From the NCBI GenBank assembly GCA_964624145.1, contig CAZUXT010000006.1, positions 62,001 through 126,000 on the forward strand: DNA of 64,000 bases. The letters run 5' to 3'. This stretch comes from WJMT01 sp964624145. GTDB lineage: Bacteria; Acidobacteriota; Aminicenantia; Aminicenantales; Aminicenantaceae. A model generated the notes under the pieces. That model ran no database searches. It was not told the origin of the DNA and was given only the letters and a program-made list of their open reading frames with translations. The position numbers and the translations under genes are program-made. Positions 19,124 through 28,094 of this stretch are shown in pieces. Position 1 is the stretch's first letter. The number at the start of each line of letters is the position of its first letter.

Positions 19124-19452
19124 ATCTTTTCCGTATCAGCTTCCAGAGAAGGGATCCTGTCCCACAGGGCATCCTGGATACTGCGGACTTCAATCAAAGA
19201 CCTTTTCCCGAGAGAGGTCAGTTGATAAATTCTCTTGCTTCTTCCGCCTCTTTCCTTTACAGGCTTGGTTAAATAGGATTTAAGAAGTCCCTTTTTTTCA
19301 AGGCGGTCCAGGGGATCGTAAACAGAACCAAAAGACCATTTCCTCCCGGTAACTTTAATCAGCTCCTCACGGATGGGAATGCAGTAGGCATTCTCCTGAA
19401 GTTTCATGACCGTCAGAAGAACCAGTTCTTCGGACCTTGATAAAAGTTTCAT
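19120..19452 (-). CDS. PadR family transcriptional regulator
   Basis: About 110 residues with the PadR winged-helix pattern: LSRSEELVLLTVMKLQ, then SFGSVYDPLDRLEKKGLL (recognition helix and wing) and KRIYQLTSLGKRSL. Start chosen at 19452 because AAAGGAG is six bases upstream; the open frame extends further to 19482. PadR proteins usually repress a neighbouring transporter or catabolic gene on binding a small ligand. Here it precedes and overlaps an FtsX-type permease. A repeated 26-base motif lies just upstream and again upstream of the C45-type hydrolase gene; it is a candidate operator. Confidence 0.9.
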   Translation of the reverse strand: MKLLSRSEELVLLTVMKLQENAYCIPIREELIKVTGRKWSFGSVYDPLDRLEKKGLLKSYLTKPVKERGGRSKRIYQLTSLGKRSLIEVRSIQDALWDRIPSLEADTEKM

Positions 19453-19479
19453 TTCATTCTCCTTTAAATCATTTGCTTT

Positions 19480-19505
19480 CATATTCTGAAATAAATATAT
19501 TCATT
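19480..19505 (-). promoter_or_regulatory. Candidate PadR operator, copy 1
   Basis: A 26-base A+T-rich motif just upstream of padR that matches the one at 21160-21185 in 22 of 26 positions. It starts with CATATTCTG and ends with ATTCATT, with an ATATTC element repeated 16 bases apart. It also overlaps the stop of the C45-type hydrolase gene. Operator function is inferred from position and repetition. Confidence 0.45.
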
Positions 19506-21117
19506 ATTTATCTTCAGGTTTGATAAGTGTGACTCCTTCTTCAATAATCCATTTGTAAATGGCACTTGTATTTTCAAAATGGATTGTATAAGGTGTGTTA
19601 GAAACCATCTTTGGAACATCTTCTTCATTTATTTTAAACATGAATCCACGGAAATTTTCCATAGCGATCATCCCCTTTGTAACAGTCGCTTTAATATCAG
19701 GCAGATTTTTAGCCCTTAATACTAATTCTTTTGCTGCCCGCTCCCTGAATTCGTTTAGCTGTTCAACATTTTTTTCTTTAAGCCATTCCTTTATTGAAAT
19801 CCAAAAAAACGGCTGCTTTGTTTTTTGTCCTCCGCCCCGGATAGGCAGATGTCCGTTCCAATACGCTCCGATTATATAGACCTCCGTTAATTCAACACTG
19901 TCGGTGTTTTGTAATTTGTCTTCATCCGCGTTTTTGTAAACAGTTACAGATCCTTTATTCCAATCATACTTTAACCATTGACTCCAGGCTGCAAATTTTG
20001 TATTGAATGCCATATAAACAGTTTTGTTCACCGGGTCAAATACAATTGAATGAATGGTGCCGGGATTGTTGACACCAAACGATGTGCCCGGATCCGCAAG
20101 AACCTCAATCATTCCATCGACTGTGCTGATCTTGCCATCATCCACATATCCCCGGATAACCTGGTATCTGAGGTCATCTTTTACCGAATTCAGATCTTTG
20201 TGCACATAACCATTCGTTGCAAAGAGATAATTTTGATCATTAAAATAATTCTTTTTCACCTTGTCATAGTTCATGTCATAAATAATTCCATCTGTCTCAG
20301 TGCCGCTTCCAATAGTGAACGTATTCCCAACATCCGATGCATATCCTTTCATCAATGCATCGACTTCTTTCAAGGATGAAGCCGCGCTTAATATTTCTCT
20401 AAAAAATACATCAGGAGAAGCATTTTGAATGGTATTATTCTTAAGATCCCCCGGGGCTAAATTTCCTGAAACCGTTATTCCCTTCTCATTCATTCCTTCA
20501 GCCAAACCAGCAGAAGCAATGGTTCCGATAGCCAAATGCTTCCATTCTCCGTCCGGTTGATACTCCACAACTATAGGATATTTTCCCATTCCTTTGCCGT
20601 AATCATAGTTCCTCCCATGAAGCAATCTAAGAATACCATTTTCACCCTTAATCTTCGCAAGTATGGAAGAGCAGCCCCCACGTTCTAAAACTCCAAAATA
20701 TGCAGCTAACAGTAAATCATTATAAGGCAACCCTGAACCGGCTGACATTCCTTTTAACTGATGAATGAATTTATCGGATGTCAATCTCTCGAGTTTACTG
20801 TATATATCATCCGGCTGCTTTGACAAAATGATTGGTTTATAAGGCAATACTTCATGATATATTTTTTGAAACATATCCTTAAGCAGAACACCGTATTGTT
20901 CACCCATCTCATAATAGCTTCCGGATAATTTCAAGAATGGAATTCCTTCGATAATCCTTAATCCACCTTTTCCGTATCTCTTAACTTTTTCCACTTGAGC
21001 AGGGCTTTCAGAATCCCCACTTACAAATGAGAATAAACGGCAGCAGGACAAAAATATGACCATTGATATGGATGTAAATAATCTTTTTTTATACCTGTTC
21101 CTATCTGAATAGATCAT
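19504..21117 (-). CDS. C45-type autoproteolytic acyltransferase/hydrolase
   Basis: A 537-residue exported Ntn-hydrolase-like protein. The N terminus has a hydrophobic segment (about 14-32, FTSISMVIFLSCCRLFSF). The catalytic region shows GGCSSI with the candidate nucleophile C149, then LLHGRNYDYG (about 166-174) and GLAEGMNEKGITVSGN, matching the peptidase C45/acyl-CoA:6-APA acyltransferase group, which cleave themselves before the cysteine and act on amide bonds. Substrate unknown. A 26-base motif upstream matches one upstream of padR, so it may share regulation with the padR-permease pair. Confidence 0.8.
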   Translation of the reverse strand: MIYSDRNRYKKRLFTSISMVIFLSCCRLFSFVSGDSESPAQVEKVKRYGKGGLRIIEGIPFLKLSGSYYEMGEQYGVLLKDMFQKIYHEVLPYKPIILSKQPDDIYSKLERLTSDKFIHQLKGMSAGSGLPYNDLLLAAYFGVLERGGCSSILAKIKGENGILRLLHGRNYDYGKGMGKYPIVVEYQPDGEWKHLAIGTIASAGLAEGMNEKGITVSGNLAPGDLKNNTIQNASPDVFFREILSAASSLKEVDALMKGYASDVGNTFTIGSGTETDGIIYDMNYDKVKKNYFNDQNYLFATNGYVHKDLNSVKDDLRYQVIRGYVDDGKISTVDGMIEVLADPGTSFGVNNPGTIHSIVFDPVNKTVYMAFNTKFAAWSQWLKYDWNKGSVTVYKNADEDKLQNTDSVELTEVYIIGAYWNGHLPIRGGGQKTKQPFFWISIKEWLKEKNVEQLNEFRERAAKELVLRAKNLPDIKATVTKGMIAMENFRGFMFKINEEDVPKMVSNTPYTIHFENTSAIYKWIIEEGVTLIKPEDK

Positions 21118-21159
21118 AATGATTTTTCCACTTCATTCATGTGACATCTTTATTACTTC

Positions 21160-21185
21160 CATATTCTGGAACATATAAATTCATT
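21160..21185 (-). promoter_or_regulatory. Candidate PadR operator, copy 2
   Basis: Matches the motif upstream of padR in 22 of 26 positions and lies 43 bases upstream of the C45-type hydrolase start. The rest of the 316-base gap 21118-21433 holds no gene; it also carries the promoter-like pair listed at 21315-21343. Confidence 0.45.
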
Positions 21186-21314
21186 TGTCAAGCGATTTGT
21201 TTCAGAAATCGGATAATATCATAAAAATCCTTCACACTGTCTCATCGTAATAACCTTTAGCCACAGGCTCACATGATGATCCCCTCAGAATGAACTCTGC
21301 CAACGAACTTCTTC

Positions 21315-21343
21315 TTGACACTTAACCGGACGTTTGGTAAGAG
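21315..21343 (+). promoter_or_regulatory. Candidate promoter of the BNR-repeat gene
   Basis: TTGACA (21315-21320) is a perfect -35 element. Seventeen bases downstream is TAAGAG, a poor -10. The RBS AAAGGAGG (21420-21427), six bases before the ATG, is strong. Initiation here is plausible but not certain. Confidence 0.4.
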
Positions 21344-21433
21344 TAACACATCAAAAATAATAATAATGGTACATAATATTTTTTTATCCCCTTATTTTCA
21401 CAAATCCCAAAACAACCCTAAAAGGAGGAACTT

Positions 21434-24400
21434 ATGAAAAAACGAATATTTATATCATTCTGCTGGATTTTTGTGTTTTTGCTCTGCCTTCCTCTCATCA
21501 GCGATTCAAAGACAAAAAAACCCGCAGATAACAGCGATACGGACCCTCTGGCATCCCTTTCTCTCAATGCGTTCAAACTCAGATCCGTTGGGCCGGCCCT
21601 CACATCCGGAAGAATATCTGATTTTGCTGTGAATCCGGAAAACACAAGCGAAATCTATGTGGCATCCGCTTCAGGGGGTGTCTGGAAAACCGTCAATGCC
21701 GGCACGACTTTCACTCCTATTTTTGACCATCAGGGATCTTATTCCATAGGCTGCATCACCATGGATCCCAGTAATCCAAACATAATCTGGGTGGGAACAG
21801 GAGAGAACAACAATCAAAGAAGCGTTGCTTACGGAGACGGAATCTATAGGTCTGCTGACGGAGGTGCCTCCTGGAAGCATATGGGTCTTAAAAATTCAGA
21901 ACACATCGGAATGATCACTGTAGATCCCCGAGATTCCAACGTGGTTTACGCGGCTGCCTGCGGCCCTCTATGGTGTGCCGGAGGCGACAGGGGGCTTTAC
22001 AAGACCACAGACGGTGGAGAAACCTGGACCCCTGTCCTCACCATAAGCGAGCACACAGGAGTGAATGAAGTTCATTTTGACCCAAGGAATCCGGATGTCA
22101 TCTATGCGGCCGCTCATCAGCGCCGGAGGCATGTGTTCACTCTTGTTGACGGAGGTCCTGAGTCAGGTGTTTACAAATCCGTTGATGCCGGAAAAACCTG
22201 GAAAAAAATCAACAAAGGGCTCCCTCCCGGAGATAAAGGAAGAATAGGACTGGCCATCTCCCCGGCTGACCCGGATTATCTCTATGCTATTGTGGAAGCA
22301 CAAAGAGGCCGGGCCGGCTTCTTCCGCAGTTTAAACGGAGGGGCTTCCTGGGAAAAACAGAGCGGCTATGCCTCTTCGGGTAACTACTACCAGGAGATCA
22401 TATGCGACCCCAAAGACAAGGACCGCGTTTACTCCATGGATACCTTTCTTCAGGTTACTGACGATGGCGGAAAAACCTGGACAGCCCTGGGTGACCGCAG
22501 CAAGCACTGGGACAGCCATGCCCTCTGGATCAATCCGGAAAATACGAATTATTACCTCAACGGAAACGACGGAGGGGTTTATGAATCTTTTGACAGGGGT
22601 AAAACATGGAAGTTCATGCCCAATCTTCCGGTGACCCAATTCTATAAAATCGCGGTTGATTATGACACACCTTTCTATAATGTCTACGGCGGCACTCAGG
22701 ACAACTACAGTCTGGGAGGACCGTCCCGTACCAACAGCGCCCACGGGATCGTGAATGCTGACTGGTACACGACCCAGGGAGGTGATGGATTTGAATCCCA
22801 GGTGGATCCCGAAGACCCGAACATCATCTATGCCCAGTCTCAGTATGGAAACCTTAACCGTTTCGACAAAAAAAGCGGAGAAAGCATGGGGATACAGCCT
22901 AAACCCAGAAAAGGAGAAAAAGAATACCGCTGGAACTGGGATGCTCCCCTGCTCATAAGTCCTCACTCACACACACGTTTGTACTTTGCGGCCAACAAAT
23001 TATTCCGGAGCGACGACAGGGGAGACACCTGGAAAGTCATAAGCCCGGACCTGACCAGACAGATCGACCGGAACAAACTGGAAGTGATGGGAAAAATCTG
23101 GCCTATGGAGGCTGTGGCCAAGAATGCCTCCACATCTCCCTACGGAACCATCGTGGCTCTGGATGAATCCCCTGTAAAGAAAGACATGGTGTATGTGGGC
23201 ACGGATGACGGCCTGATTCAGGTCACAGAGGACGGAGGAGAGAACTGGAGAAAGATAGAAAGCTTCCCTGGTGTTCCCGAAAGAACCTATGCCAATGACA
23301 TCATCGCATCTCATCATGAGCCAAACACGGTCTACGCGGCCTTTAACAACCATAAAAACGGAGATTTCAAACCGTATATCCTCAAAAGCACGGATGCCGG
23401 AAAAACCTGGGCTTCCCTATCCTCCAGCCTTCCGGAACGGGGCTCTGTTTACGCTTTAGCTGAAGACCACATCAACAAAGACCTTTTGTTTGCAGGGACC
23501 GAATTCGGAGTCTTCGCCTCTCTTGACGGAGGGAAAAACTGGAAGCAGCTCAAAAACGGTCTGCCCACCATTGCTGTGCGTGACCTGGCCATACAGAAAA
23601 GAGAAAATGATCTTGTTCTGGCTACCTTTGGCCGCGGGTTCTATATCCTGGATGACTATTCCCCGATGAGAACCCTGACCAAAAACACCCTCGCAAAAGA
23701 GGGGCACATCTTTTCCATCAAGGATGCCCTCATGTTCGTCGAAAAAACGCCTCTGGGAACCCTTGGGTCCAGAAGCAAAGGCTTTCAGGGCGAAAATTAC
23801 TTTACTGTTCCCAATCCTCCTGTGGCTGCCACCTTCACTTATTATCTCAAGGAGAGCGTTAAAACCCTGAAAGATCAAAGGCATGAGCAAGAAAAAGAAA
23901 AGGCCAAGCAGAAAAAGCCCGTGTATTATCCATCCTATGAGCAGATGCGGGCAGAAGAAGAGGAAATGACTCCTTACCTTCTGTTCACAATCCTGGATGA
24001 AGACGACCATGTGGTGAGACACTTAAGGACCCCGGCAAGAAAGGGGCTGCACCGCATAACCTGGGACCTCTGCTATCCGGCTCTGAATCCGACCAATGTC
24101 AGAGACGCAAATCCGACTTCATCCGGACCCTCTTCCACTTTTATTCTCCCGGGAACATATAAGGTTTTCATGTCTAAATGGGTCAACGGAGAAATCACAC
24201 AGCTGACCGATCCCGTGGTTTTCAAAGCCAAGCTTCTTGGGAACACCTCACTGCCGGCTGAAGATAAAGCGGCCCTAGTGGAGTTTCAAGGAAAAGTCCG
24301 GAAACTCAGCCATTCGGTCAATGCGGCTTCCAGCATACTGAGAGAACTGGGAACAAGGGTCACCCACTATAAAGTCGCGTTAAAAAGCGTGACCGTTCCC

Positions 24401-24733
24401 CATAAGGAACTCTTTACTCAAATCACGGACCTTGAGAAAAAACTGGCTGAATTCCAGCGCCGGATGTTCGGAGATCGCATTTTGAGCCGACTGGACCTTG
24501 ATACAGAACCCGGTATTGCCAGGCGGATCAATTCTATTATTTATGAGCAGTGGGGTTCGACATCAGCTCCGACTCAAACCCAGAGAGACAGCTACCAAAT
24601 CGTGCTGGATGAATTTGCCCCTATCTATCAAACCCTGAAGAAAATCATGGAAGAAGACGTCAAAAATATCGAAAAGAAGCTCGACGAAATAGGCGCCCCC
24701 TACACACCCGGACGCCTTCCTGACTGGAAATAA
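21434..24733 (+). CDS. Large secreted sortilin/BNR-repeat beta-propeller protein
   Basis: A 1099-residue exported protein with a signal peptide (about 1-25). About ten BNR/Asp-box repeats are visible, for example SADGGASW, TTDGGETW, SVDAGKTW, SLNGGASW, TDDGGKTW, SDDRGDTW, TEDGGENW, STDAGKTW and SLDGGKNW. They build one or two large propellers of the VPS10/sortilin kind over residues 40-760. The remaining 330 residues include a Lys/Glu-rich stretch (about 810-845) and a partly helical C-terminal region. Such proteins are often annotated as glycosyl hydrolase, but I see no catalytic evidence, and a role in binding or degrading extracellular material is only a guess. Confidence 0.85.
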   Translation: MKKRIFISFCWIFVFLLCLPLISDSKTKKPADNSDTDPLASLSLNAFKLRSVGPALTSGRISDFAVNPENTSEIYVASASGGVWKTVNAGTTFTPIFDHQGSYSIGCITMDPSNPNIIWVGTGENNNQRSVAYGDGIYRSADGGASWKHMGLKNSEHIGMITVDPRDSNVVYAAACGPLWCAGGDRGLYKTTDGGETWTPVLTISEHTGVNEVHFDPRNPDVIYAAAHQRRRHVFTLVDGGPESGVYKSVDAGKTWKKINKGLPPGDKGRIGLAISPADPDYLYAIVEAQRGRAGFFRSLNGGASWEKQSGYASSGNYYQEIICDPKDKDRVYSMDTFLQVTDDGGKTWTALGDRSKHWDSHALWINPENTNYYLNGNDGGVYESFDRGKTWKFMPNLPVTQFYKIAVDYDTPFYNVYGGTQDNYSLGGPSRTNSAHGIVNADWYTTQGGDGFESQVDPEDPNIIYAQSQYGNLNRFDKKSGESMGIQPKPRKGEKEYRWNWDAPLLISPHSHTRLYFAANKLFRSDDRGDTWKVISPDLTRQIDRNKLEVMGKIWPMEAVAKNASTSPYGTIVALDESPVKKDMVYVGTDDGLIQVTEDGGENWRKIESFPGVPERTYANDIIASHHEPNTVYAAFNNHKNGDFKPYILKSTDAGKTWASLSSSLPERGSVYALAEDHINKDLLFAGTEFGVFASLDGGKNWKQLKNGLPTIAVRDLAIQKRENDLVLATFGRGFYILDDYSPMRTLTKNTLAKEGHIFSIKDALMFVEKTPLGTLGSRSKGFQGENYFTVPNPPVAATFTYYLKESVKTLKDQRHEQEKEKAKQKKPVYYPSYEQMRAEEEEMTPYLLFTILDEDDHVVRHLRTPARKGLHRITWDLCYPALNPTNVRDANPTSSGPSSTFILPGTYKVFMSKWVNGEITQLTDPVVFKAKLLGNTSLPAEDKAALVEFQGKVRKLSHSVNAASSILRELGTRVTHYKVALKSVTVPHKELFTQITDLEKKLAEFQRRMFGDRILSRLDLDTEPGIARRINSIIYEQWGSTSAPTQTQRDSYQIVLDEFAPIYQTLKKIMEEDVKNIEKKLDEIGAPYTPGRLPDWK

Positions 24734-24819
24734 AAACAGAATTTACAACAAACAACTGCTTTTAAGGAGCCTGGACAAACACGCACACGTGTTATATGAT
24801 AAGCTCCCGGAGAAAAAAT

Positions 24820-25008
24820 ATGAGTATAGATCCCCATTTACTTGAAATCCTAGCCTGTCCGGTCTGCAAAACAGAAGTCAAATTGACCTCAGACGAAAAA
24901 GGCCTCAAATGTGTCAAGTGCCACCGCGTCTATCCCATAAAAGAAGACATTCCGGTTATGCTCATTGATGAGGCGACCATTGAACCAGAAAGACCAACCA
25001 AGGATTGA
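24820..25008 (+). CDS. Trm112 family small zinc-binding protein
   Basis: A 62-residue protein of the Trm112/YcaR type: LLEILACPVCKTEVKL, then LKCVKCHRVYPIKEDIPVMLIDEA. The two CxxC pairs would bind zinc. Some Trm112 proteins activate methyltransferases, but bacterial members of this type are often found near lipopolysaccharide genes with no known role. ATG at 24820 is preferred because CGGAG is seven bases upstream. It overlaps the following glycosyltransferase gene by 41 bases. Confidence 0.9.
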   Translation: MSIDPHLLEILACPVCKTEVKLTSDEKGLKCVKCHRVYPIKEDIPVMLIDEATIEPERPTKD

Positions 25009-26038
25009 TACCGAGAAAATCAAGAGAATCCTTTTAATAAGACTGAGGCGGATAGGGGATGTCATCATGACCACTCCTGCTGTCTCGGTCCTAAAGAAAA
25101 ATTTTCCAGAGATAGATCTCTCGTATGTGGTTGAAAAACCCTATGCGGATCTGATCACAGACAATCCCCAGATAAAAGAGACTTTTATCCTCCCCGCTCA
25201 TGCACGGATAAAAGACTTTTTTTCTGTTGTCAGTAAAATCAGAAAAAAGAAGTTTGATGCTGTGATAGATTTTCATGGAGGCCCCCGGTCATCCCTTATG
25301 ACCCTGTTTTCCGGAGCGGATGTTAAAATCGGATATAAGATAAAATACAGACATTTCATCTATCACATTAAGCTCCCGCGGAGCGCTCAAAAAGGGCCTA
25401 TCCATTCTGTTGAAAACCATGTCAATCTTGTAAAAACACTGGGCATAAAATCAGGCGCCATCCCTCCCCTTTACGTTCCTTCCTCCACAGAAAAAGAAAA
25501 CAAAAAAATCGAACGCATAATATCCCGACACAATCTGTCTGATTCTAAATTTATTTCCATGCACATCGGAGCGGGAAACAGATTCAGAAGCTGGGATATC
25601 AAAAATTATATCAAACTGTGCGACCTTTTTTCCGAACAATCCGGAGTAAAAGTGGTGCTCATAGGCGCCCGTGAAGACAAAAAATCCGCAGATACGATCA
25701 TAAAAAAGGCGGCATTCTCCCCTTTATCATTGGTAGGGGACTTAGGTCTGAGGGAAGTCAGAGACATTATATCTTATTCATGCCTTTTTGTAGGCCCTGA
25801 CAGCGGCCCCATGCACATCGCCGCTTCCACCGGAACTCCCATTGTGGCTCTCTTCGGCCCCACCCTTCCTGCCCACTTCGGTCCCTGGCGTGCGGAACAT
25901 AAGATCATCCAGAAAAATCTTGACTGCCGTCCCTGCAGACAGAGACAGTGTGTGCATGAAGACTTCAGGTGCCTTCAGAGTATCACTCCGGAACAAGTGT
26001 ATGAAGCCGGCCTGGAGTATTTACAGAGAGAAAACTGA
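24968..26038 (+). CDS. Family 9 glycosyltransferase (ADP-heptose:LPS heptosyltransferase-like)
   Basis: About 356 residues. The N-terminal domain starts KIKRILLIRLRRIGDVIMTTPAVSVLKKNFP, the GT9 signature, and the C-terminal nucleotide-sugar site shows FVGPDSGPMHIAASTGTPIVALFGPT. GT9 enzymes transfer L-glycero-D-manno-heptose to the inner core of lipopolysaccharide on the cytoplasmic side. It overlaps the Trm112-like gene, so the two are probably translationally coupled; no clear RBS supports one start exactly. Its stop at 26036-26038 abuts the left edge of the IS91-like remnant. Confidence 0.9.
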   Translation: MRRPLNQKDQPRIDTEKIKRILLIRLRRIGDVIMTTPAVSVLKKNFPEIDLSYVVEKPYADLITDNPQIKETFILPAHARIKDFFSVVSKIRKKKFDAVIDFHGGPRSSLMTLFSGADVKIGYKIKYRHFIYHIKLPRSAQKGPIHSVENHVNLVKTLGIKSGAIPPLYVPSSTEKENKKIERIISRHNLSDSKFISMHIGAGNRFRSWDIKNYIKLCDLFSEQSGVKVVLIGAREDKKSADTIIKKAAFSPLSLVGDLGLREVRDIISYSCLFVGPDSGPMHIAASTGTPIVALFGPTLPAHFGPWRAEHKIIQKNLDCRPCRQRQCVHEDFRCLQSITPEQVYEAGLEYLQREN

Positions 26039-26041
26039 CAG

Positions 26042-26414
26042 TTAAGACCTATCCTTTCTTTAAAAAGATTATCCCTGGACAAGACAGAGGGGCAGGTGGT
26101 CTATCAATACGGAAAACACAGCTCTGAGACAGAGTCTATGGATTATCTGGAGTTTATTGCCCGAGTGACCTCACACATCCCTGATAAAGGACAGGTTATG
26201 GTCCGCTATTACGGCCTCTATGCCAATGCTCACAATCGATCCCCTCATCTGTCCCAAATGCGGGGGAACCATGCGAATTGTCTCCTTTATTGAAGATCAC
26301 AAAGTCATAGACAAGATCATCAAACATCTTAATCTGACTTTTAAGGCCACCCGGCCCCCGCCTCCTCAGACTCAGCTCTCTATTGCGGCTGAGGATAGAT
26401 TCGAATACATTTGA
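26042..26414 (+). pseudogene. C-terminal remnant of an IS91-family transposase
   Basis: Two frames together read as the end of an IS91-type transposase. The first, 26042-26214, contains the motif FIARVTSHIPDKGQVMVRYYGLYANAH. The second, ending at 26414, contains DPLICPKCGGTMRIVSFIEDHKVIDKIIKHLNLTF. In the intact family a further segment of roughly 45 residues lies between these motifs, so an internal deletion with frame change has occurred. The N-terminal catalytic part (HUH and tyrosines) is absent. The gene is dead. The frame begins directly after the stop of the glycosyltransferase gene. Confidence 0.85.
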
Positions 26415-26631
26415 TACACTTGTCCCCCTAATTCAAGCCCAAGGGAGATCTCTATTCTTTGTGTGGCACTATTAGAGTGATTTTCTGATATTCTCTCTTT
26501 TTGTGGGTTGCTTGTTGACCGGACGTGTTTTTTGTATGTATTATTGATGATGAAGTCGCTTAGAGGGCGGAAATTTGATGAAATGGAGGGAAAATTATCA
26601 TCAATAGAAAAACCAATTTCCTATCTTTTAG
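26284..26631 (+). repeat. Direct repeat copy A (IS91-like 3' end)
   Basis: 348 bases aligned by eye to 30865-31212 without gaps, with about 25 mismatches. It covers the last 43 codons of the transposase remnant and about 215 bases after its stop. Mismatches cluster in the coding third around 26343-26393, while the downstream non-coding part is nearly identical. The copy ends exactly inside the methyltransferase gene (stop at 26628). Confidence 0.85.
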
Positions 26632-27080
26632 AAAACGCTTTTCTCCTTGTGTTCTGAATATTTTATTCCAATCGGGCTGTTTCTATCAATAAAGCCAATA
26701 ATTAAAGTGCCGCTCTCTTTTAAAATACGATGCGCTTCTTTAAACGATCTATAAATATCGTCAACAAAACAGATTGTTGTTATCATTAAAGCAAAGTCCT
26801 TACTTTTATCAGGATAAGGCAGCTTTTCAGCAACCGCGTCAATAACCTTGATATTCCTTTTTTTTGCTTTTTTCCGCATTGCTTTGGAAGGTTCTATTCC
26901 CTCTTTAATTCCCAATGGTTCGGCAAAAGCTCCTATTCCCACCCCGATTTCAACTCCTTCCCCTATGACCGGCATAGCCATTTTGATGGCATTCAATTCA
27001 GATTGAAATGCATACTGGTTATCAACAAACCATCTTTCGTATTCATCTGAATGCTTATCAAATGGCTTAGTTTTTGACAT
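26628..27080 (-). pseudogene. SAM-dependent methyltransferase, truncated at the repeat junction
   Basis: 150 residues. The fold elements are present: GVEIGVGIGAFAEPLGI (SAM motif, about 42-58), AVAEKLPYPDKSKDFALMITTICFVDD (about 82-108), and HRILKESGTLIIGFIDRNSPIG. Relatives continue for roughly 50 more residues after the SVF motif; here the reading frame stops at SVF because repeat copy A supplies the stop. It may retain partial fold but is probably inactive. It lies six bases after the methyltransferase-NifX gene, in the same operon. Relatives sit near DUF134 and NifX-like genes in my recollection of anaerobe genomes. Confidence 0.7.
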
Positions 27081-27086
27081 TTCCCC

Positions 27087-28094
27087 TCATGAATTTTGCA
27101 CATAATTGATGACATTAATCAATGCTTCCTGTATCTTCCCTTTCCTAAAAAAGAGTTTCATTCCTCTTTCTTGGAGTCTTATTATTCCCTTTTTACCGAT
27201 TTTTGCCGATATGATCATCCCACAATCACGAATTGATTCATATACATCTAATGTCTTTAAATGTTGCATTGTTTCTTCATAAGGATTATTTCTCTTTTCA
27301 ATGAGCCAAAATTGCCCTCCATTTTCAATCTCATAAATAAACATCTTTTTTGCCATGCCCAACATCCCAGGGAAGATGCTTATCCCATCGTTGGTTGGAA
27401 CGGCAATTTTTATGTGGTTTTCTTTATTGACATCCAATTTTTTTGCTTTTAATAATTTTACATAATCCTTGAAGAATAAAAACTCTTCAAAGCCAACGAA
27501 ATTATGATCTGACAGTATCTGTTTCCAATCTCGCTCGATAAAATCAAAAGCATATTTACATTCAATTTTTTTAAAAACAAAGCGATACAAGAAAGGCATT
27601 TCATTCATCTTAAATTCAGCAAAATCAAGCATAAAAAATGCACCGCCAGGTTTTAAATGGGTATAAATATTTTTGAGAACCGTTTTGCGGACTTCATGAG
27701 GGAAGCCATGAATCACAAAGCTAATAAATATCTTATCGAATTTCTCTGATATCAAAAATGGCAGGTCAATTCTTTGCCTGGCAAAATCAACATTATGATA
27801 TTTAGCACATTTCTTATTGAACTGCCTTTCCATTATAGACAACACATCCATACCGGTTATTTTTCCATTATCACTCAGATATTTTTTCATAATACAGGCA
27901 TTACGTCCCGTACCGCACCCTAAATCGAGAATTTTATCTCCACTCTGAATATCCATTGCCTTAATTGCCCTGTGAATAAAGCCGCGATAAAGACCCAGGG
28001 TAGCAATGTTCATTACTTTGTCATAATTTATTGCTGTAAAGGGTGTTAATTCAACCCCTGAGTCAGGATATATTTTATCTTTTTTTAATTTCAT
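27087..28094 (-). CDS. Methyltransferase fused to a NifX-like metal-cluster-binding domain
   Basis: 335 residues. Residues 1-215 are a UbiE-type SAM methyltransferase: KILDLGCGTGRNACIMKKYL (about 54-72), FDKIFISFVIHGFPHEVRKTVLKNI and LKPGGAFFMLDFAEF. Residues 227-331 resemble the dinitrogenase iron-molybdenum cofactor (NifX/NafY/NifB C-terminal) domain: IKIAVPTNDGISIFPGMLG, and DCGMIISAKIGKKGIIRLQERGMKLFFRKGKIQEAL. NifX-like domains carry iron-sulfur or molybdenum/copper clusters. The fusion suggests that methyl transfer and a metal cluster act together; the substrate is unknown. It overlaps the MFS gene by four bases (ATGA). Confidence 0.78.
   Translation of the reverse strand: MKLKKDKIYPDSGVELTPFTAINYDKVMNIATLGLYRGFIHRAIKAMDIQSGDKILDLGCGTGRNACIMKKYLSDNGKITGMDVLSIMERQFNKKCAKYHNVDFARQRIDLPFLISEKFDKIFISFVIHGFPHEVRKTVLKNIYTHLKPGGAFFMLDFAEFKMNEMPFLYRFVFKKIECKYAFDFIERDWKQILSDHNFVGFEEFLFFKDYVKLLKAKKLDVNKENHIKIAVPTNDGISIFPGMLGMAKKMFIYEIENGGQFWLIEKRNNPYEETMQHLKTLDVYESIRDCGMIISAKIGKKGIIRLQERGMKLFFRKGKIQEALINVINYVQNS

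Noticed and set aside
22331..24022. Long open frames on the minus strand inside the BNR-repeat gene (about 211 and 188 codons)
   Set aside because: They lie fully antisense to a well supported gene whose BNR repeats continue through the region, have no RBS and resemble no protein; they follow from the codon pattern of the real gene.
26096..26293. Separate small protein-coding gene
   Set aside because: Its sequence matches the internal part of an IS91-type transposase and ends in a frameshift; it is a remnant.
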